Positions 48,876 through 56,989 are shown, numbered from the stretch's first letter. The stretch: DNA of 64,000 nt from Pseudoalteromonas shioyasakiensis (GCF_019134595.1 NZ_CP077771.1:558001-622000), one strand, 5' to 3'. Numbers and translations: made by a program. The notes: a model not told the origin generated them from the letters alone.

Positions 48876-50096
48876 ATGACAACATATGGTATTGGCACAC
48901 AAACGCCAGATCAGGCGCTTGACTCTTTGTCTGATATGACAACAGATTTAACCCCTATTCAAAATGACGAATTTCATGCGCGTATCGCGAAAGCACAAGC
49001 GTATATGCAAGCAAACAATATTGATGCAATTTACTTAAATGCAGGCACTAACCTAGCCTACTTTACAGGGATGCGTTGGTACGCAAGTGAGCGTTTAGTT
49101 GGCGCTATTTTACCTGCTAAAGGTGATGTGCAATACATAGCACCGTTTTTTGAAATCGGCAGCTTAAACGATTTTATGGTGATTGATGGCCCAATTCGTG
49201 GCTGGCAAGAACACGAAAACCCTTATCAACTATGCGTAGATGTTCTTACAGAAATGGGCATTAGCAAAGATGGTACTCTTGGTATTGATGAAAGCGCACA
49301 GTTTTTTATCTACGACGGTATTAATAAAGCTAACGGCAATTACAACATTGTTAACGCACAGTGCGTAACAGCTTACTGCCGCATGCATAAATCAGCCAGC
49401 GAACTTGCCTTAATGCAACGTGCTATGGACATGACTTTAGAAGTACACAAAGCAACGGCAAGTATGCTTTATGAAGGCATCACCACCACTGAAGTTGAAG
49501 CCTTTATTAAAAAAGCGCACCAAAAAGTCGGCGCACCGGGTAACTATTTTTGTATTGTGTTATTTGGTGTTGCGTCGTCTTTCCCGCATGGCGTTAAAAA
49601 CCCGCAAACCCTTAAAAAAGGTGATGTGGTACTGATTGATACTGGCTGTAAAGTACATGATTACCTCTCTGACATTACCCGTACCTATGTATTTGGTGAA
49701 GCAACTGAACGTCAACGTATGTTTTGGCAACACGAGAAAAATGCCCAGCTTGCTGCTTTTGCTGCCGCAAAAAACGGTGAGCCATGTGGCAAAGTGGATG
49801 ATGCTGCAAGACAGTATCTTGCCGAAAATGGCATGGGACCAGAGTATCAAACACCAGGCTGCCCACATAGAACCGGCCATGGCATTGGTTTAGATATTCA
49901 TGAATGGCCATACCTAGTTGGTGGTAACCCTACCCCACTCGCAACAGGTATGTGTTTTAGTAACGAACCCATGTTAGTAATACCGGATGAGTTTGGTATT
50001 CGCTTAGAAGATCACTTTTATATGACAGACGAAGGCCCGCGTTGGTTTACCGAACCTGCTCATAGCATTGATGATCCATTTGGGTTAGCTAAATAA
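48876..50096 (+). CDS. Xaa-Pro dipeptidase/aminopeptidase, M24 family
   Basis: 406 residues: creatinase N-terminal domain (about 25-165) and M24 domain with VVLIDTGCKVHDYLSDITRT, HRTGHGIGLDIHEWP, SNEPMLVI and RLEDHFYMTD, giving the full Asp-Asp-His-Glu-Glu set. The frame is open from 48741, but AAGGAG lies 5 bp before ATG 48876. A YfcC permease gene follows on the same strand, so it likely hydrolyses imported peptides. No signal peptide is present. Confidence 0.9.
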   Translation: MTTYGIGTQTPDQALDSLSDMTTDLTPIQNDEFHARIAKAQAYMQANNIDAIYLNAGTNLAYFTGMRWYASERLVGAILPAKGDVQYIAPFFEIGSLNDFMVIDGPIRGWQEHENPYQLCVDVLTEMGISKDGTLGIDESAQFFIYDGINKANGNYNIVNAQCVTAYCRMHKSASELALMQRAMDMTLEVHKATASMLYEGITTTEVEAFIKKAHQKVGAPGNYFCIVLFGVASSFPHGVKNPQTLKKGDVVLIDTGCKVHDYLSDITRTYVFGEATERQRMFWQHEKNAQLAAFAAAKNGEPCGKVDDAARQYLAENGMGPEYQTPGCPHRTGHGIGLDIHEWPYLVGGNPTPLATGMCFSNEPMLVIPDEFGIRLEDHFYMTDEGPRWFTEPAHSIDDPFGLAK

Positions 50097-50114
50097 AATT
50101 CAAATTAACTTTAT

Positions 50115-50138
50115 AAGGTCAGTTTTCTGGCCTTTTTT
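50115..50138 (+). terminator. Terminator after the M24 peptidase gene
   Basis: AAGGTCAG-TTTT-CTGGCCTT with one G-T pair and a six-T run. It separates the peptidase from the permease gene, so the two are not a simple operon. Confidence 0.8.
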
Positions 50139-50248
50139 GTATCTGAATTATTACAATCATTAACAGTGTGGACATTTTAGAGACAACCTATCAGCTTTTA
50201 TCATGTTATGATTTCAAGAATTTAACCTAACATAATTACGGAGAATAA

Positions 50249-51655
50249 ATGGGTTTACGCTTTAAAGTACCGCATACGCTTATCTTACTGCTAAGTATGA
50301 TGGTCATTGCGCTTATTGCTACATGGTTAGTACCACAGGGCTTTTTCGCCACTACATTAAGTGAATCAGGCCGCGAAATGGTTGTTGCGGGCACCTATCA
50401 AACAGTTGCTGAGCGCCATTACCTAACCCCATGGGATTTATTACAAGCCATACCTCGCGCATTTGCTGCTGCTCAAGATGTTATTTTCTTTGTGTTAATT
50501 GTTGGCGGTGTATTAGCTGTTGCACGTGCCACAGGCACTGTTGATGCACTTATTGGTAGGCTTTTAGAGCGACACGGTAAAAAGCCGCAACGATTAATCT
50601 TTATGGTGGTGTTTTGCTTTGCCTTGGCATCAAGCAGTATTGGTACCGCCGGTGAATATATTCCTTTTGTTATTATTCTCGTCGCGCTTTGTAAAGCAAT
50701 GCGCCTAGATGCCATGACTGCCGTAGGTATGATAGTCGCAGGTTATGGTATTGGTTATGGTGTATCAGCTTTTAACCCATTTACCGTATTAATCGCACAG
50801 CAAATTGCAGGTATTCCTGTTTACTCTGGCTTAGAGTTACGTTTAGCTATATTTATTCCATTTGTGCTCATTGGTTTTCATCATGTTTGGCAATACACCA
50901 AAAAGGTAGCGAACGATCCATCTAAATCAATGATGATTGGCGTGCCTTGCCCACTTGAAAATCAAACAGCAACAAGTTACCCAGCACTTGCTCTTCGCCA
51001 TAAACTCATTTTAGGCAGCTTCATCATTACCCTTGCAATTGCAGTATGGGGCATTGCAACGAAGGGCTGGTATTTATACGAGCTAGGCGGTGTTTTTATT
51101 GCTTGGGGTGTGATTGTCGCCATTCTAGGCAAACTCTCTGCAGATGAAGCAGCGAACAAATTTATAGAGGGCGTGTCTGATCTTGTTACCACCGCAGTGT
51201 TAATTGGTGTTGCACGCGGTATCGCACTTATTTTAGAAGACGGCCAAATCTTGCATAGTATTGTACATGGCATGTCGTTACCACTTTCTTATGTATCAGC
51301 TGAAATATCTGCAATTGGCATGTTGGTTATTCAAACCCTGCTTAATACCTTTATTCCTTCTGGTTCTGGGCAGGCTTATGTCACTATGCCGCTGATGGCG
51401 CCACTAGGTGATTTAGTCGGTGTACCAAGACAAGTTGCTGTGCTTGCTTATCAATTTGGTGATGGCTTTTCAAATATGATCATTCCGACCAATGCTGTAC
51501 TTATGGGCATTTTAGGTATGGCAGGTGTGCCTTACGGACATTGGTTTAGATTCTGTTTACCACTACTAATTAAACTAATGCTCGCAGCCTCGGTTGTATT
51601 AGTATTAGCTGTAATGTTTGGCTATGGCTTAGATGTGCAGCCCACACTAAATTAA
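50249..51655 (+). CDS. YfcC-family inner-membrane permease, second copy
   Basis: 468 residues and about twelve transmembrane segments, with the same landmarks as the permease at 31455-32864: SSIGTAGEYIPFVIILVAL, GVSAFNPFTVLIAQQIAGIPVYSGLELR and FIPSGSGQAYVTMPLMAPLGD. It is probably a peptide or amino-acid carrier serving the adjacent M24 peptidase. It has its own promoter region after a terminator, and GGAG lies 8 bp before the ATG. Confidence 0.88.
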   Translation: MGLRFKVPHTLILLLSMMVIALIATWLVPQGFFATTLSESGREMVVAGTYQTVAERHYLTPWDLLQAIPRAFAAAQDVIFFVLIVGGVLAVARATGTVDALIGRLLERHGKKPQRLIFMVVFCFALASSSIGTAGEYIPFVIILVALCKAMRLDAMTAVGMIVAGYGIGYGVSAFNPFTVLIAQQIAGIPVYSGLELRLAIFIPFVLIGFHHVWQYTKKVANDPSKSMMIGVPCPLENQTATSYPALALRHKLILGSFIITLAIAVWGIATKGWYLYELGGVFIAWGVIVAILGKLSADEAANKFIEGVSDLVTTAVLIGVARGIALILEDGQILHSIVHGMSLPLSYVSAEISAIGMLVIQTLLNTFIPSGSGQAYVTMPLMAPLGDLVGVPRQVAVLAYQFGDGFSNMIIPTNAVLMGILGMAGVPYGHWFRFCLPLLIKLMLAASVVLVLAVMFGYGLDVQPTLN

Positions 51656-51770
51656 GTTAGTCGAGAAAGCTAATTGGCTCCTCGATAAATTAATGATGCC
51701 CGCTAACACCTATGTGTTAGCGTGGCTCTGTGCATTACTTGTCACGAAATATTGCCAGATGAAAAGCTAA

Positions 51771-52292
51771 TTATAAAAACTTCTGTACGAAAGCTTTTAA
51801 CTCGTCTTTTTCAGCTTCACTAGCAAATGAATTTGCCGGAATGATCAATGCTGACAATTTATCGACAAAGATATACACGTTACCTTTATGTTCTTCAATT
51901 ACCTCTACTGCTTCCCATTTATAGAAGCAATGTCCTAGACTATTTATTTCAGTTATTCCGTCAGCTTGAAACTCTAAGCTTTTCTTTCCAATCACTAAAC
52001 CATTATCATTTGGAATTGATAGTCTTTTGAATTTATTAATGTTGTATAGAAAAACAATAAGTAATATCGAAAAAGGAATTGCTGTGATCAGCGCAGATTG
52101 CCAATGAAAATCATTAAAACGAATAGACTTTAATTGGAACACAGACATAAAAGTTACAGCCAATACAAACCAGATGATCATATTCTTAAGAAAACTAGAG
52201 CTTGCTTTACTTTTTGTATTACACAGCCTATTCACCGCAAATTTGGAATACTCTAAGTAATCTTGCTTTGTAATGGTTATGTTTTTAATCAT
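51771..52292 (-). CDS. YcxB-like membrane protein
   Basis: 173 residues. Two transmembrane helices (about 36-55 and 68-86) are followed by a soluble YcxB-like C-terminal domain (LVIGKKSLEFQADGITEINSLGHCFYKWEAVEVIEE, then VYIFVDKLSALIIPANSF). Function unknown. It is AT-rich and lies at the edge of the accessory region. Confidence 0.72.
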   Translation of the reverse strand: MIKNITITKQDYLEYSKFAVNRLCNTKSKASSSFLKNMIIWFVLAVTFMSVFQLKSIRFNDFHWQSALITAIPFSILLIVFLYNINKFKRLSIPNDNGLVIGKKSLEFQADGITEINSLGHCFYKWEAVEVIEEHKGNVYIFVDKLSALIIPANSFASEAEKDELKAFVQKFL

Positions 52293-52455
52293 GAATTGAA
52301 ATGTCCTTATAATAAAGAGTCCATAAATACAAATTCCCTTGGCACAAAGCAGCTAATCAAGGTGAGAACACTTGACAGCCTAACCTTTAGACTGTGGATT
52401 AACATTACACGTTATGAGTTCTTTAAATAGTTTGTGATGTACGTAGTGAAGTTTC

Positions 52456-52752
52456 TTAAGCAGAAAGTAAGGGTTTTACAGATTTAGCTTCTTCTTGATA
52501 ACGATTTCTCGTATCCCATAAATCTACAGAGTGCTGGATATTAAGCCAAAACTCTGGGGTATTCCCTAACGATGCAGCAAGTTTAATTGCAAGGGGCGCT
52601 GTTAAGCTACCGCCATTAATCAAATTACTAACTGTATTTCTATGTACACCCATTGCTTCAGCTAAAATTTTTGATGTAATGCCCATAGGCTCCAAAAACT
52701 CTAGCTTGAGCATTTCACCTACACTCACAGGACGACGCTTTGTTATACGCAT
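52456..52752 (-). CDS. higA: HigA-family antitoxin
   Basis: 98 residues, Xre-type helix-turn-helix of the HigA family: SVGEMLKLEFLEPMGITSKILAEAMGVHRNTVSNLINGG, then PLAIKLAASLGNTPEFWLNIQHSVDLW. It would bind its toxin and repress their joint promoter. The reading frame is intact, whereas the toxin gene directly upstream (10-bp gap) has two stop codons. It lies just left of the integron integrase gene. Confidence 0.9.
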   Translation of the reverse strand: MRITKRRPVSVGEMLKLEFLEPMGITSKILAEAMGVHRNTVSNLINGGSLTAPLAIKLAASLGNTPEFWLNIQHSVDLWDTRNRYQEEAKSVKPLLSA

Positions 52753-52762
52753 AACTCTTACC

Positions 52763-53050
52763 TCAATACTTATGAGGGTCTAAATAGGTGTTTTCTGCTA
52801 CACCATCAACCCACTTAAAAATCAATCGATACTGTTTGTTCACTCGTATTGATCACCAATCTTTCAAGTTACCTTCAAGATGTTCAAACCGGTTACCTGG
52901 TGGTACTCTTAAGTCAGCTTCAGCCTTTGCTGCATCTAATATTTCTAGCTTACGGTATAAAGCATTCTCTATAACCTTAGGGATTAATCGATGTCGTTTA
53001 TCCTCTTCATAGAATGCTTCGAGCCACTCATCCTAAAAATTTACAGCCAT
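52763..53050 (-). pseudogene. higB: higB (RelE/HigB-type toxin), disrupted by two nonsense codons
   Basis: The minus-strand frame from ATG 53050 to TGA 52763 is 96 codons, the right length for HigB, with no indel. Its translation is family-like: DEWLEAFYEEDKRHRLIPK, ENALYRKLEILDAAKAEADL, RVPPGNRFEHLEGNLKDW, then SIRVNKQYRLIFKWVDG and AENTYLDPHKY. Two stops interrupt it: TAG at codon 6 (53033-53035) and TGA at codon 66 (52853-52855). AAGGA precedes the start. No active toxin can be made without readthrough at both. The antitoxin downstream is whole. Confidence 0.88.
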
Positions 53051-53358
53051 ATCCTTGCACTGCCCTTTTGTGCATCAATATACAAATAGTAGCGCACAGT
53101 CATAATGTGCACAACATATACGTTTAAAAAACACTCTGGGCACTTTTGTCGTGTATAAACTTATTCGTAGAAAAATATTTTTGAATATAAATGAGTTGGT
53201 ACTGAATGATAGTTCCGTGCCTAAATCAGAAAATAAGCCATACCTTGATTATGCCCCAAAATAAGTTAGGTTAAATGCTCTAACTGCTGCTTTGAGCAAT
53301 CAAAAAACGGTCCAAGCCCTACACATTGAATGATAAGTTAACGCATCTTTAATAATAG
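53051..53358. other. Intergenic region between higB and intI
   Basis: 308 bp without a gene. It should hold the higBA promoter; GCACA-N7-TGTGC at 53094-53110 is a possible HigA operator. At 53251-53274 a 24-bp stretch beginning GCCCCAAAA matches the right half of the cassette palindrome at 57096-57119 at 19 positions, so a worn copy of that repeat lies on this side of intI too. AGTTAACG near 53337 also recurs in the leader at 56036. Confidence 0.45.
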
Positions 53359-54288
53359 CTAGAAAATTTTGCTTAATGGGCTTACAACACCGTTTGCTCC
53401 TTGTTGTAAAACATGGGTGTAAATCTGTGTGGTTTTGACATCAGAATGGCCCAATTGTGCTTGAACGGTGCGAATATCGGCGCCACTTTGCAATAGGTGC
53501 GTTGCAAATGAATGGCGCAAGGTATGAGGCGTAATAACCTTTGTAATATTGGTTTGCTTTAATGCTTTTTTAACCGCTTTTCTAACACATGTAGGGTGGA
53601 AATGGTGGCGACGTATCTCGCCAGTTTCTGGGTCATCACTTAATTTGTAGGAAGGAAATAAGTATTGCCACGCTAGTGATTTATTAGCTGAGGGATATTT
53701 ACGAGTTAAAGCGTTAGGCATCCACACACCTGCGTATCGCTCGTTTTGTAAATCTAATCTTAAATATTCTTCAACTTGCAAAATTTGATTTCTAAGTAAT
53801 GGGATCAACTCCGTTGCAAGAGTAACTATACGATGCTTGTTGCCTTTTCCGTTCCAAATTTGAATGCATTTGTAATCAAAATCAATGTCCTTTACTCGCA
53901 ATTGCACCGCTTCCATCACACGCAAACCACTTCCATGCATTAACCCCGTGATTAAGTAATATCGCTTGGAAAGATGACTCATCAATTGCTTTACTTCATC
54001 AGGCGTCATCACTACAGGCAGCTTGGGTTGTCGATTACTTCGTGCAAAATTCAAGTTTAAAGAAAGCTCATTTTTGACAATATGTTTATATAAAAAAGCG
54101 AGCGCATTTAAAGCTGCACTTTGTGTTCTAGGTGACATATTACGTTTTAATACAATATGGTCTAAAAACGCTTTGACTTCTGCATCTCCCATTGAGCTTG
54201 GGTGACGTTTGTTGTGAAAGTGAATAAATTTTGCGATCCAACCTAAATAAGCATTAATTGTTCTTAATGAATACTGACGAGTGAGCAT
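53359..54288 (-). CDS. intI: Integron integrase (IntI family tyrosine recombinase)
   Basis: 309 residues. The core-binding domain (LTRQYSLRTINAYLGWIAKFIHFHNKRHP) and catalytic domain have all active residues: Arg in HGSGLRVMEA, HTLRHSFATHLL, LGHSDVKTTQIYTHV with the nucleophilic Tyr. The IntI-specific insert (LFPSYKLSDDPETGEIRRHHFHPT) separates it from XerC/D. It would recombine attI with attC. It is 10-25 residues shorter than usual at the N-terminus. A good ribosome site (AAGGA) stands before ATGs at 54334 and 54328, but these are out of frame by one base, so the N-terminus is either truncated or frameshifted. Confidence 0.92.
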   Translation of the reverse strand: MLTRQYSLRTINAYLGWIAKFIHFHNKRHPSSMGDAEVKAFLDHIVLKRNMSPRTQSAALNALAFLYKHIVKNELSLNLNFARSNRQPKLPVVMTPDEVKQLMSHLSKRYYLITGLMHGSGLRVMEAVQLRVKDIDFDYKCIQIWNGKGNKHRIVTLATELIPLLRNQILQVEEYLRLDLQNERYAGVWMPNALTRKYPSANKSLAWQYLFPSYKLSDDPETGEIRRHHFHPTCVRKAVKKALKQTNITKVITPHTLRHSFATHLLQSGADIRTVQAQLGHSDVKTTQIYTHVLQQGANGVVSPLSKIF

Positions 54289-54558
54289 AAGTCTGCAATG
54301 TAGTTTAAATAAGGAGAGCGAGTTTCATTTTCATTCCTTTGAAATGAAGCTGTATATATACAGTTTTAGCTCAGTCGCTCGTATAGTCAAGAAAACGACC
54401 CAATCGCTCGTTTTTATCCTGAGGTAAAAGCGAGAACTCCTAAATTTTAATAACACTGGTAATTAGTTAACAAGTTTGTTAGAAATAATCTAATAAGAAA
54501 AACGAGCTACGCTGTGGTAGAAAAACGCGCGATTAGCTCGCTATAAACATGTTAGCTG
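54289..54558. promoter_or_regulatory. intI promoter and attI region
   Basis: Gap between intI and the first cassette. The crossover GTTAGCTG at 54551-54558 is exactly complementary to CAGCTAAC (54936-54943) in the first attC, which fixes the attI/cassette junction. GAAAACGA-type motifs occur at 54391, 54497 and 54520; the first is an inverted repeat (AAAACGA ... TCGTTTT). This leader is echoed twice further down the array (56019-56292 and 57111-57379). Confidence 0.75.
54350..54363. promoter_or_regulatory. LexA-like palindrome near the intI promoter
   Basis: CTGT-ATATAT-ACAG, perfectly symmetrical, 62 bp upstream of the integrase ATG. LexA sites in intI promoters are known, but the gammaproteobacterial consensus has eight bases between CTGT and ACAG and this has six, so binding is doubtful. 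Confidence 0.4.
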
Positions 54559-54564
54559 AACATA

Positions 54565-54942
54565 ATGACTCCAGTATATTTTCATAACATAAGTGTAATA
54601 ATAAGTGAGCGTAGAAAATTTCTTTTCTATACTTTCGTGTGTTCTTTTTGTGTTTTGGTTGGCAGTTCTTTATTAAGGCATTTCATTAGTATTGATCACA
54701 CCTTGTTGAGGTTAATTTCTGCTATGTCTGGAGTAACGTTATTCTGGTGTGTTGCTTTATGTGGTCTGTGGTTATGGTATAGAAAAGATCCTATAGATGT
54801 TAAACCAACAAACTCAGCACTGAACTTTTTTCAATCTATTGGTCAAGTGTTTCATTGGTTATATTCAATTATATTTGGGCTTTGGTTTGTAGGGTTAATA
54901 ATCATGACAATTTTTATACCTTTTAGTGTATTGTTCAGCTAA
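54565..54942 (+). CDS. Cassette 1: small membrane protein, unknown
   Basis: 125 residues with three transmembrane segments (about 18-37, 47-69 and 95-118). No family is recognised. The ATG lies 13 bp after the crossover with no clear ribosome site, and the stop codon lies inside the attC inverse core, both normal for integron cassettes. The cassette spans 54552-55030. Transcription would come from a promoter in the attI region. Confidence 0.7.
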   Translation: MTPVYFHNISVIISERRKFLFYTFVCSFCVLVGSSLLRHFISIDHTLLRLISAMSGVTLFWCVALCGLWLWYRKDPIDVKPTNSALNFFQSIGQVFHWLYSIIFGLWFVGLIIMTIFIPFSVLFS

Positions 54943-55036
54943 CAAGGCCTTTATGAATGGGACGCAAAAAGCTTGGCTTCGCTCATTCTTCGCTATTTTA
55001 GCCAAGCATTTTCCGCCCCATAAGGCGGCGTTATAT
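54937..55036 (+). other. attC site 1
   Basis: The inverse core AGCTAAC begins the site and GTTATAT ends it (G at 55030). In between, an imperfect stem pairs GGGACGC...AAGCTTGGCT with AGCCAAGC...GCCCC around a roughly 20-nt loop. It shares 26 identical bases (54953-54978) with attC 2. Confidence 0.85.
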
Positions 55037-55052
55037 TTTCAGAGGTAGTCCG

Positions 55053-55487
55053 TTGGAAACTGAATTAAGCATTGAGGGAAGTGTTACTGAATCTAAATCA
55101 AGAAAAGAGCTCATTCCTCTATGGATTAAAATATTTGGGTGGCTTTTCTTGGTACTTGGCGTTGTTGCTCCAATTTTATATGTGGCTTCTGCCATTTTCG
55201 ACTTTGAAGCAACATATGAAATGTTTGGGTTAAGTTACACTGGTAGCGCTTATGCAGCTATGCCTATGCTCATATCATTTATAATTTTAGTTAATGGTTT
55301 ATGCGCATATGGGCTTTTATTTCAAAAAGATTGGGGGTTAATGTCTTGTTTGGTTATGGGTTACATCGGCTTGCTTATAACTCTAGTAAGTATGTTTATT
55401 TACCTGCCAGATTTAACTATCCGTTTAGAACCATTGCTACAAATACCGTATTTAGTAAAGTTGCATAAAATGAAACCTCAGTGGTAA
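55053..55487 (+). CDS. Cassette 2: membrane protein, TTG start
   Basis: 144 residues and four transmembrane segments (about 24-46, 65-84, 90-106 and 108-128). No family recognised. The start is TTG with AGAGG 7 bp upstream; no ATG serves. The cassette spans 55031-55588; its first bases GTTATAT match the inverse core ATATAAC (55493-55499) of its own attC exactly. Confidence 0.68.
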   Translation: METELSIEGSVTESKSRKELIPLWIKIFGWLFLVLGVVAPILYVASAIFDFEATYEMFGLSYTGSAYAAMPMLISFIILVNGLCAYGLLFQKDWGLMSCLVMGYIGLLITLVSMFIYLPDLTIRLEPLLQIPYLVKLHKMKPQW

Positions 55488-55492
55488 TGAAA

Positions 55493-55594
55493 ATATAACA
55501 AAGCAATAATGAATGGGACGCAAAAAGCTTGGCTGCGCTCATTCTTCGCTTAGTATAGCCAAGCTTTTGTGCGCCCCATATTGCGGCGTTATGT
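55493..55594 (+). other. attC site 2
   Basis: ATATAAC to GTTATGT (G at 55588). The same long stem as attC 1: GGGACGCAAAAAGCTTGGCT pairs with AGCCAAGCTTTTGTGCGCCCC. The near identity of two neighbouring sites is typical of a sedentary chromosomal array built by its own integrase. Confidence 0.88.
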
Positions 55595-55601
55595 GTAAAT
55601 T

Positions 55602-55883
55602 ATGACCATAGAAACATTCAACCATATTGAAGCTGGCTTATGGTTCAGTATTGGCTTAGGGATGCTAATTACTGCTGTCATTAGGCGCAGAGATAATCGT
55701 TGGCTAACGCTTTTTCTGGTAGCTACGGTTGCATTCACTCTATTTGGCGTATCAGACATAATCGAAGCTGAGACAGGAGCATGGTGGAAACCGTTGGAAC
55801 TATTGGCTCTTAAAGCCACCTGTGTTTTAACTTTTATATGGTGCTATCTCAAAGGGAAAAAATTAAGTGCCCAAAACACATAA
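55602..55883 (+). CDS. Cassette 3: small membrane protein
   Basis: 93 residues with three transmembrane segments (about 10-26, 33-52 and 66-84); RRRDNRW lies between the first two and EAETGAWWKP between the last two. It resembles a conserved hypothetical family often carried by cassettes, but I cannot name it. The ATG is 13 bp after the crossover, as in cassette 1, and the stop lies in the attC inverse core. Confidence 0.7.
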   Translation: MTIETFNHIEAGLWFSIGLGMLITAVIRRRDNRWLTLFLVATVAFTLFGVSDIIEAETGAWWKPLELLALKATCVLTFIWCYLKGKKLSAQNT

Positions 55884-55955
55884 TAAGCGCCATTTAAACG
55901 CCGCTGCGTGGCTCATTTCGCAACACGCTGATCGCGTTTGTGGCGGCCGTTACCA
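55878..55955 (+). other. attC site 3, diverged
   Basis: The inverse core ACATAAT differs by one base from the ACATAAC expected from the cassette start GTTATGT. The right end is GGCGGC followed by GTTACCA (G at 55949). AACGCCGC pairs with GGCGGC plus GTT. The site is shorter than attC 1 and 2 and of a different type. Confidence 0.6.
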
Positions 55956-55990
55956 CCGTCCGCTTCTGGCACAGAACCGCCCGTCGACTA

Positions 55991-56018
55991 AAACTCATTT
56001 TTGTCCATTGACGAGTTA
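55991..56018. repeat. 28-bp palindromic repeat, copy 1
   Basis: Copy of the element seen perfectly at 57917-57944. The left arm AACTCATTTTTG is intact; the right arm is worn but keeps GAGTTA. It begins 42 bp after the attC 3 crossover. Confidence 0.6.
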
Positions 56019-56292
56019 TAAACTGCCCCTAGATGAGTTAACGTAATTGCTTTAAAAGTCTGCTATGAGCAGAAATTGAAAATTTTCTTTTGATACATTT
56101 TTATATTCAGGAAAACGAGCAATTAGCTCATATTTATCGTCCGACACTTTACCAATATAAAAATATTTTGTTAACTAGCAAAAGGTTAGCTAATTTGATA
56201 AAAACATAGTAATAATAAAAAAGTGTAATAATGATAAAAATGTGTAGTTGATTGGTAGAAAAAAACCTATTAACACTATTAAATTGTTATGA
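56019..56292 (+). promoter_or_regulatory. attI-like leader before the fourth gene
   Basis: Non-coding leader. Positions 56102-56138 match 54382-54418 of the attI region at 29 of 37 bases. Further on, GGTAGAAAAA (56254) leads after a short AT stretch to CTATTAAATT and the junction GTTATGA (56286), mirroring GGTAGAAAAA ... CTATAAACAT GTTAGCT at attI. The order and spacing of the blocks are kept (184 against 169 bp from first motif to junction). Confidence 0.55.
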
Positions 56293-56317
56293 CCACAATT
56301 AACAAAGGAGTTAGTTA

Positions 56318-56989
56318 ATGAAGAGGTTTGTACCTTACCTTGGCATTTTTCTGTTGGGTTGCTCTTCAACCCCACCAATTGATATCAATAACCAAGTCGT
56401 TCCGCCGCATGAAAAAATTCTAGGTAAAGGAATGGATGAGTATGCCAATATTTGGTGGCAGTGGACGAGAGCCATACCAAGTGAAGTTAGCCCTTTAAAA
56501 GATAGAACTGGCGAGCACTGTCATGTAAACCAAACCGGAGAGGTTTGGTTCCTTGCTGGCGGGTTTGGGAGCTCAAAAATCAAAAGGACTTGTACTATAC
56601 CTCAAGGAAAACACCTGTTTTTTCCTATAATTAACATGGCATATTGGCCCCGTGCAGGCTATAAGCTTTCATGCGACAGCGCAAAGCAATCAGCCGCATT
56701 GAATAATGACAAACTAATTTCAATAAATGTTGAGGTTGATGGCGTCCAAATACCAAATACTGGAGAGTTCAGATTTAAATCTTCTGACTGTTTTGATTTA
56801 AATGGTCTAATTCCCAAAGAATACAACGCCCCTGTTGTTTACCCAGCTGCTGCGGATGGCTATTGGCTAATGTTGCGCCCTTTGGAGTTAGGAAGACACA
56901 CGATTAAATTCAAAGCTCAATACAATAGGCCTAATGGTGCCTATGGTAAAATGGCGCAGGATATTGAATATAACTTGATCGTAAAGTAG
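56318..56989 (+). CDS. Cassette-borne lipoprotein, unknown family
   Basis: 223 residues. Lipobox LLGC (Cys15) makes it a probable lipoprotein. The mature part is soluble with recognisable conserved blocks: ANIWWQWTRAIP, DRTGEHCHVNQTGEVWFLAGG, CTIPQGKHLFFPIINMAYWPR. Similar proteins occur as hypotheticals in many bacteria. AAAGGAG lies 7 bp before the ATG, so translation is strong, unlike in cassettes 1 and 3. Four Cys after the lipobox may form disulphides. Confidence 0.75.
   Translation: MKRFVPYLGIFLLGCSSTPPIDINNQVVPPHEKILGKGMDEYANIWWQWTRAIPSEVSPLKDRTGEHCHVNQTGEVWFLAGGFGSSKIKRTCTIPQGKHLFFPIINMAYWPRAGYKLSCDSAKQSAALNNDKLISINVEVDGVQIPNTGEFRFKSSDCFDLNGLIPKEYNAPVVYPAAADGYWLMLRPLELGRHTIKFKAQYNRPNGAYGKMAQDIEYNLIVK

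Noticed and set aside
52788..53012. Plus-strand open frame across the higB region
   Set aside because: It is the antisense of the broken toxin gene; the minus-strand translation is clearly family-like.
52763..53050. TGA and TAG in higB as selenocysteine/pyrrolysine or programmed readthrough
   Set aside because: No SECIS-like element was seen, two different stops are involved, and HigB toxins have no such residues; plain pseudogenisation is simpler.
54350..54363. Calling the CTGT-N6-ACAG palindrome a true LexA box
   Set aside because: Spacing is two bases short of the gammaproteobacterial consensus, so it is listed only as LexA-like.
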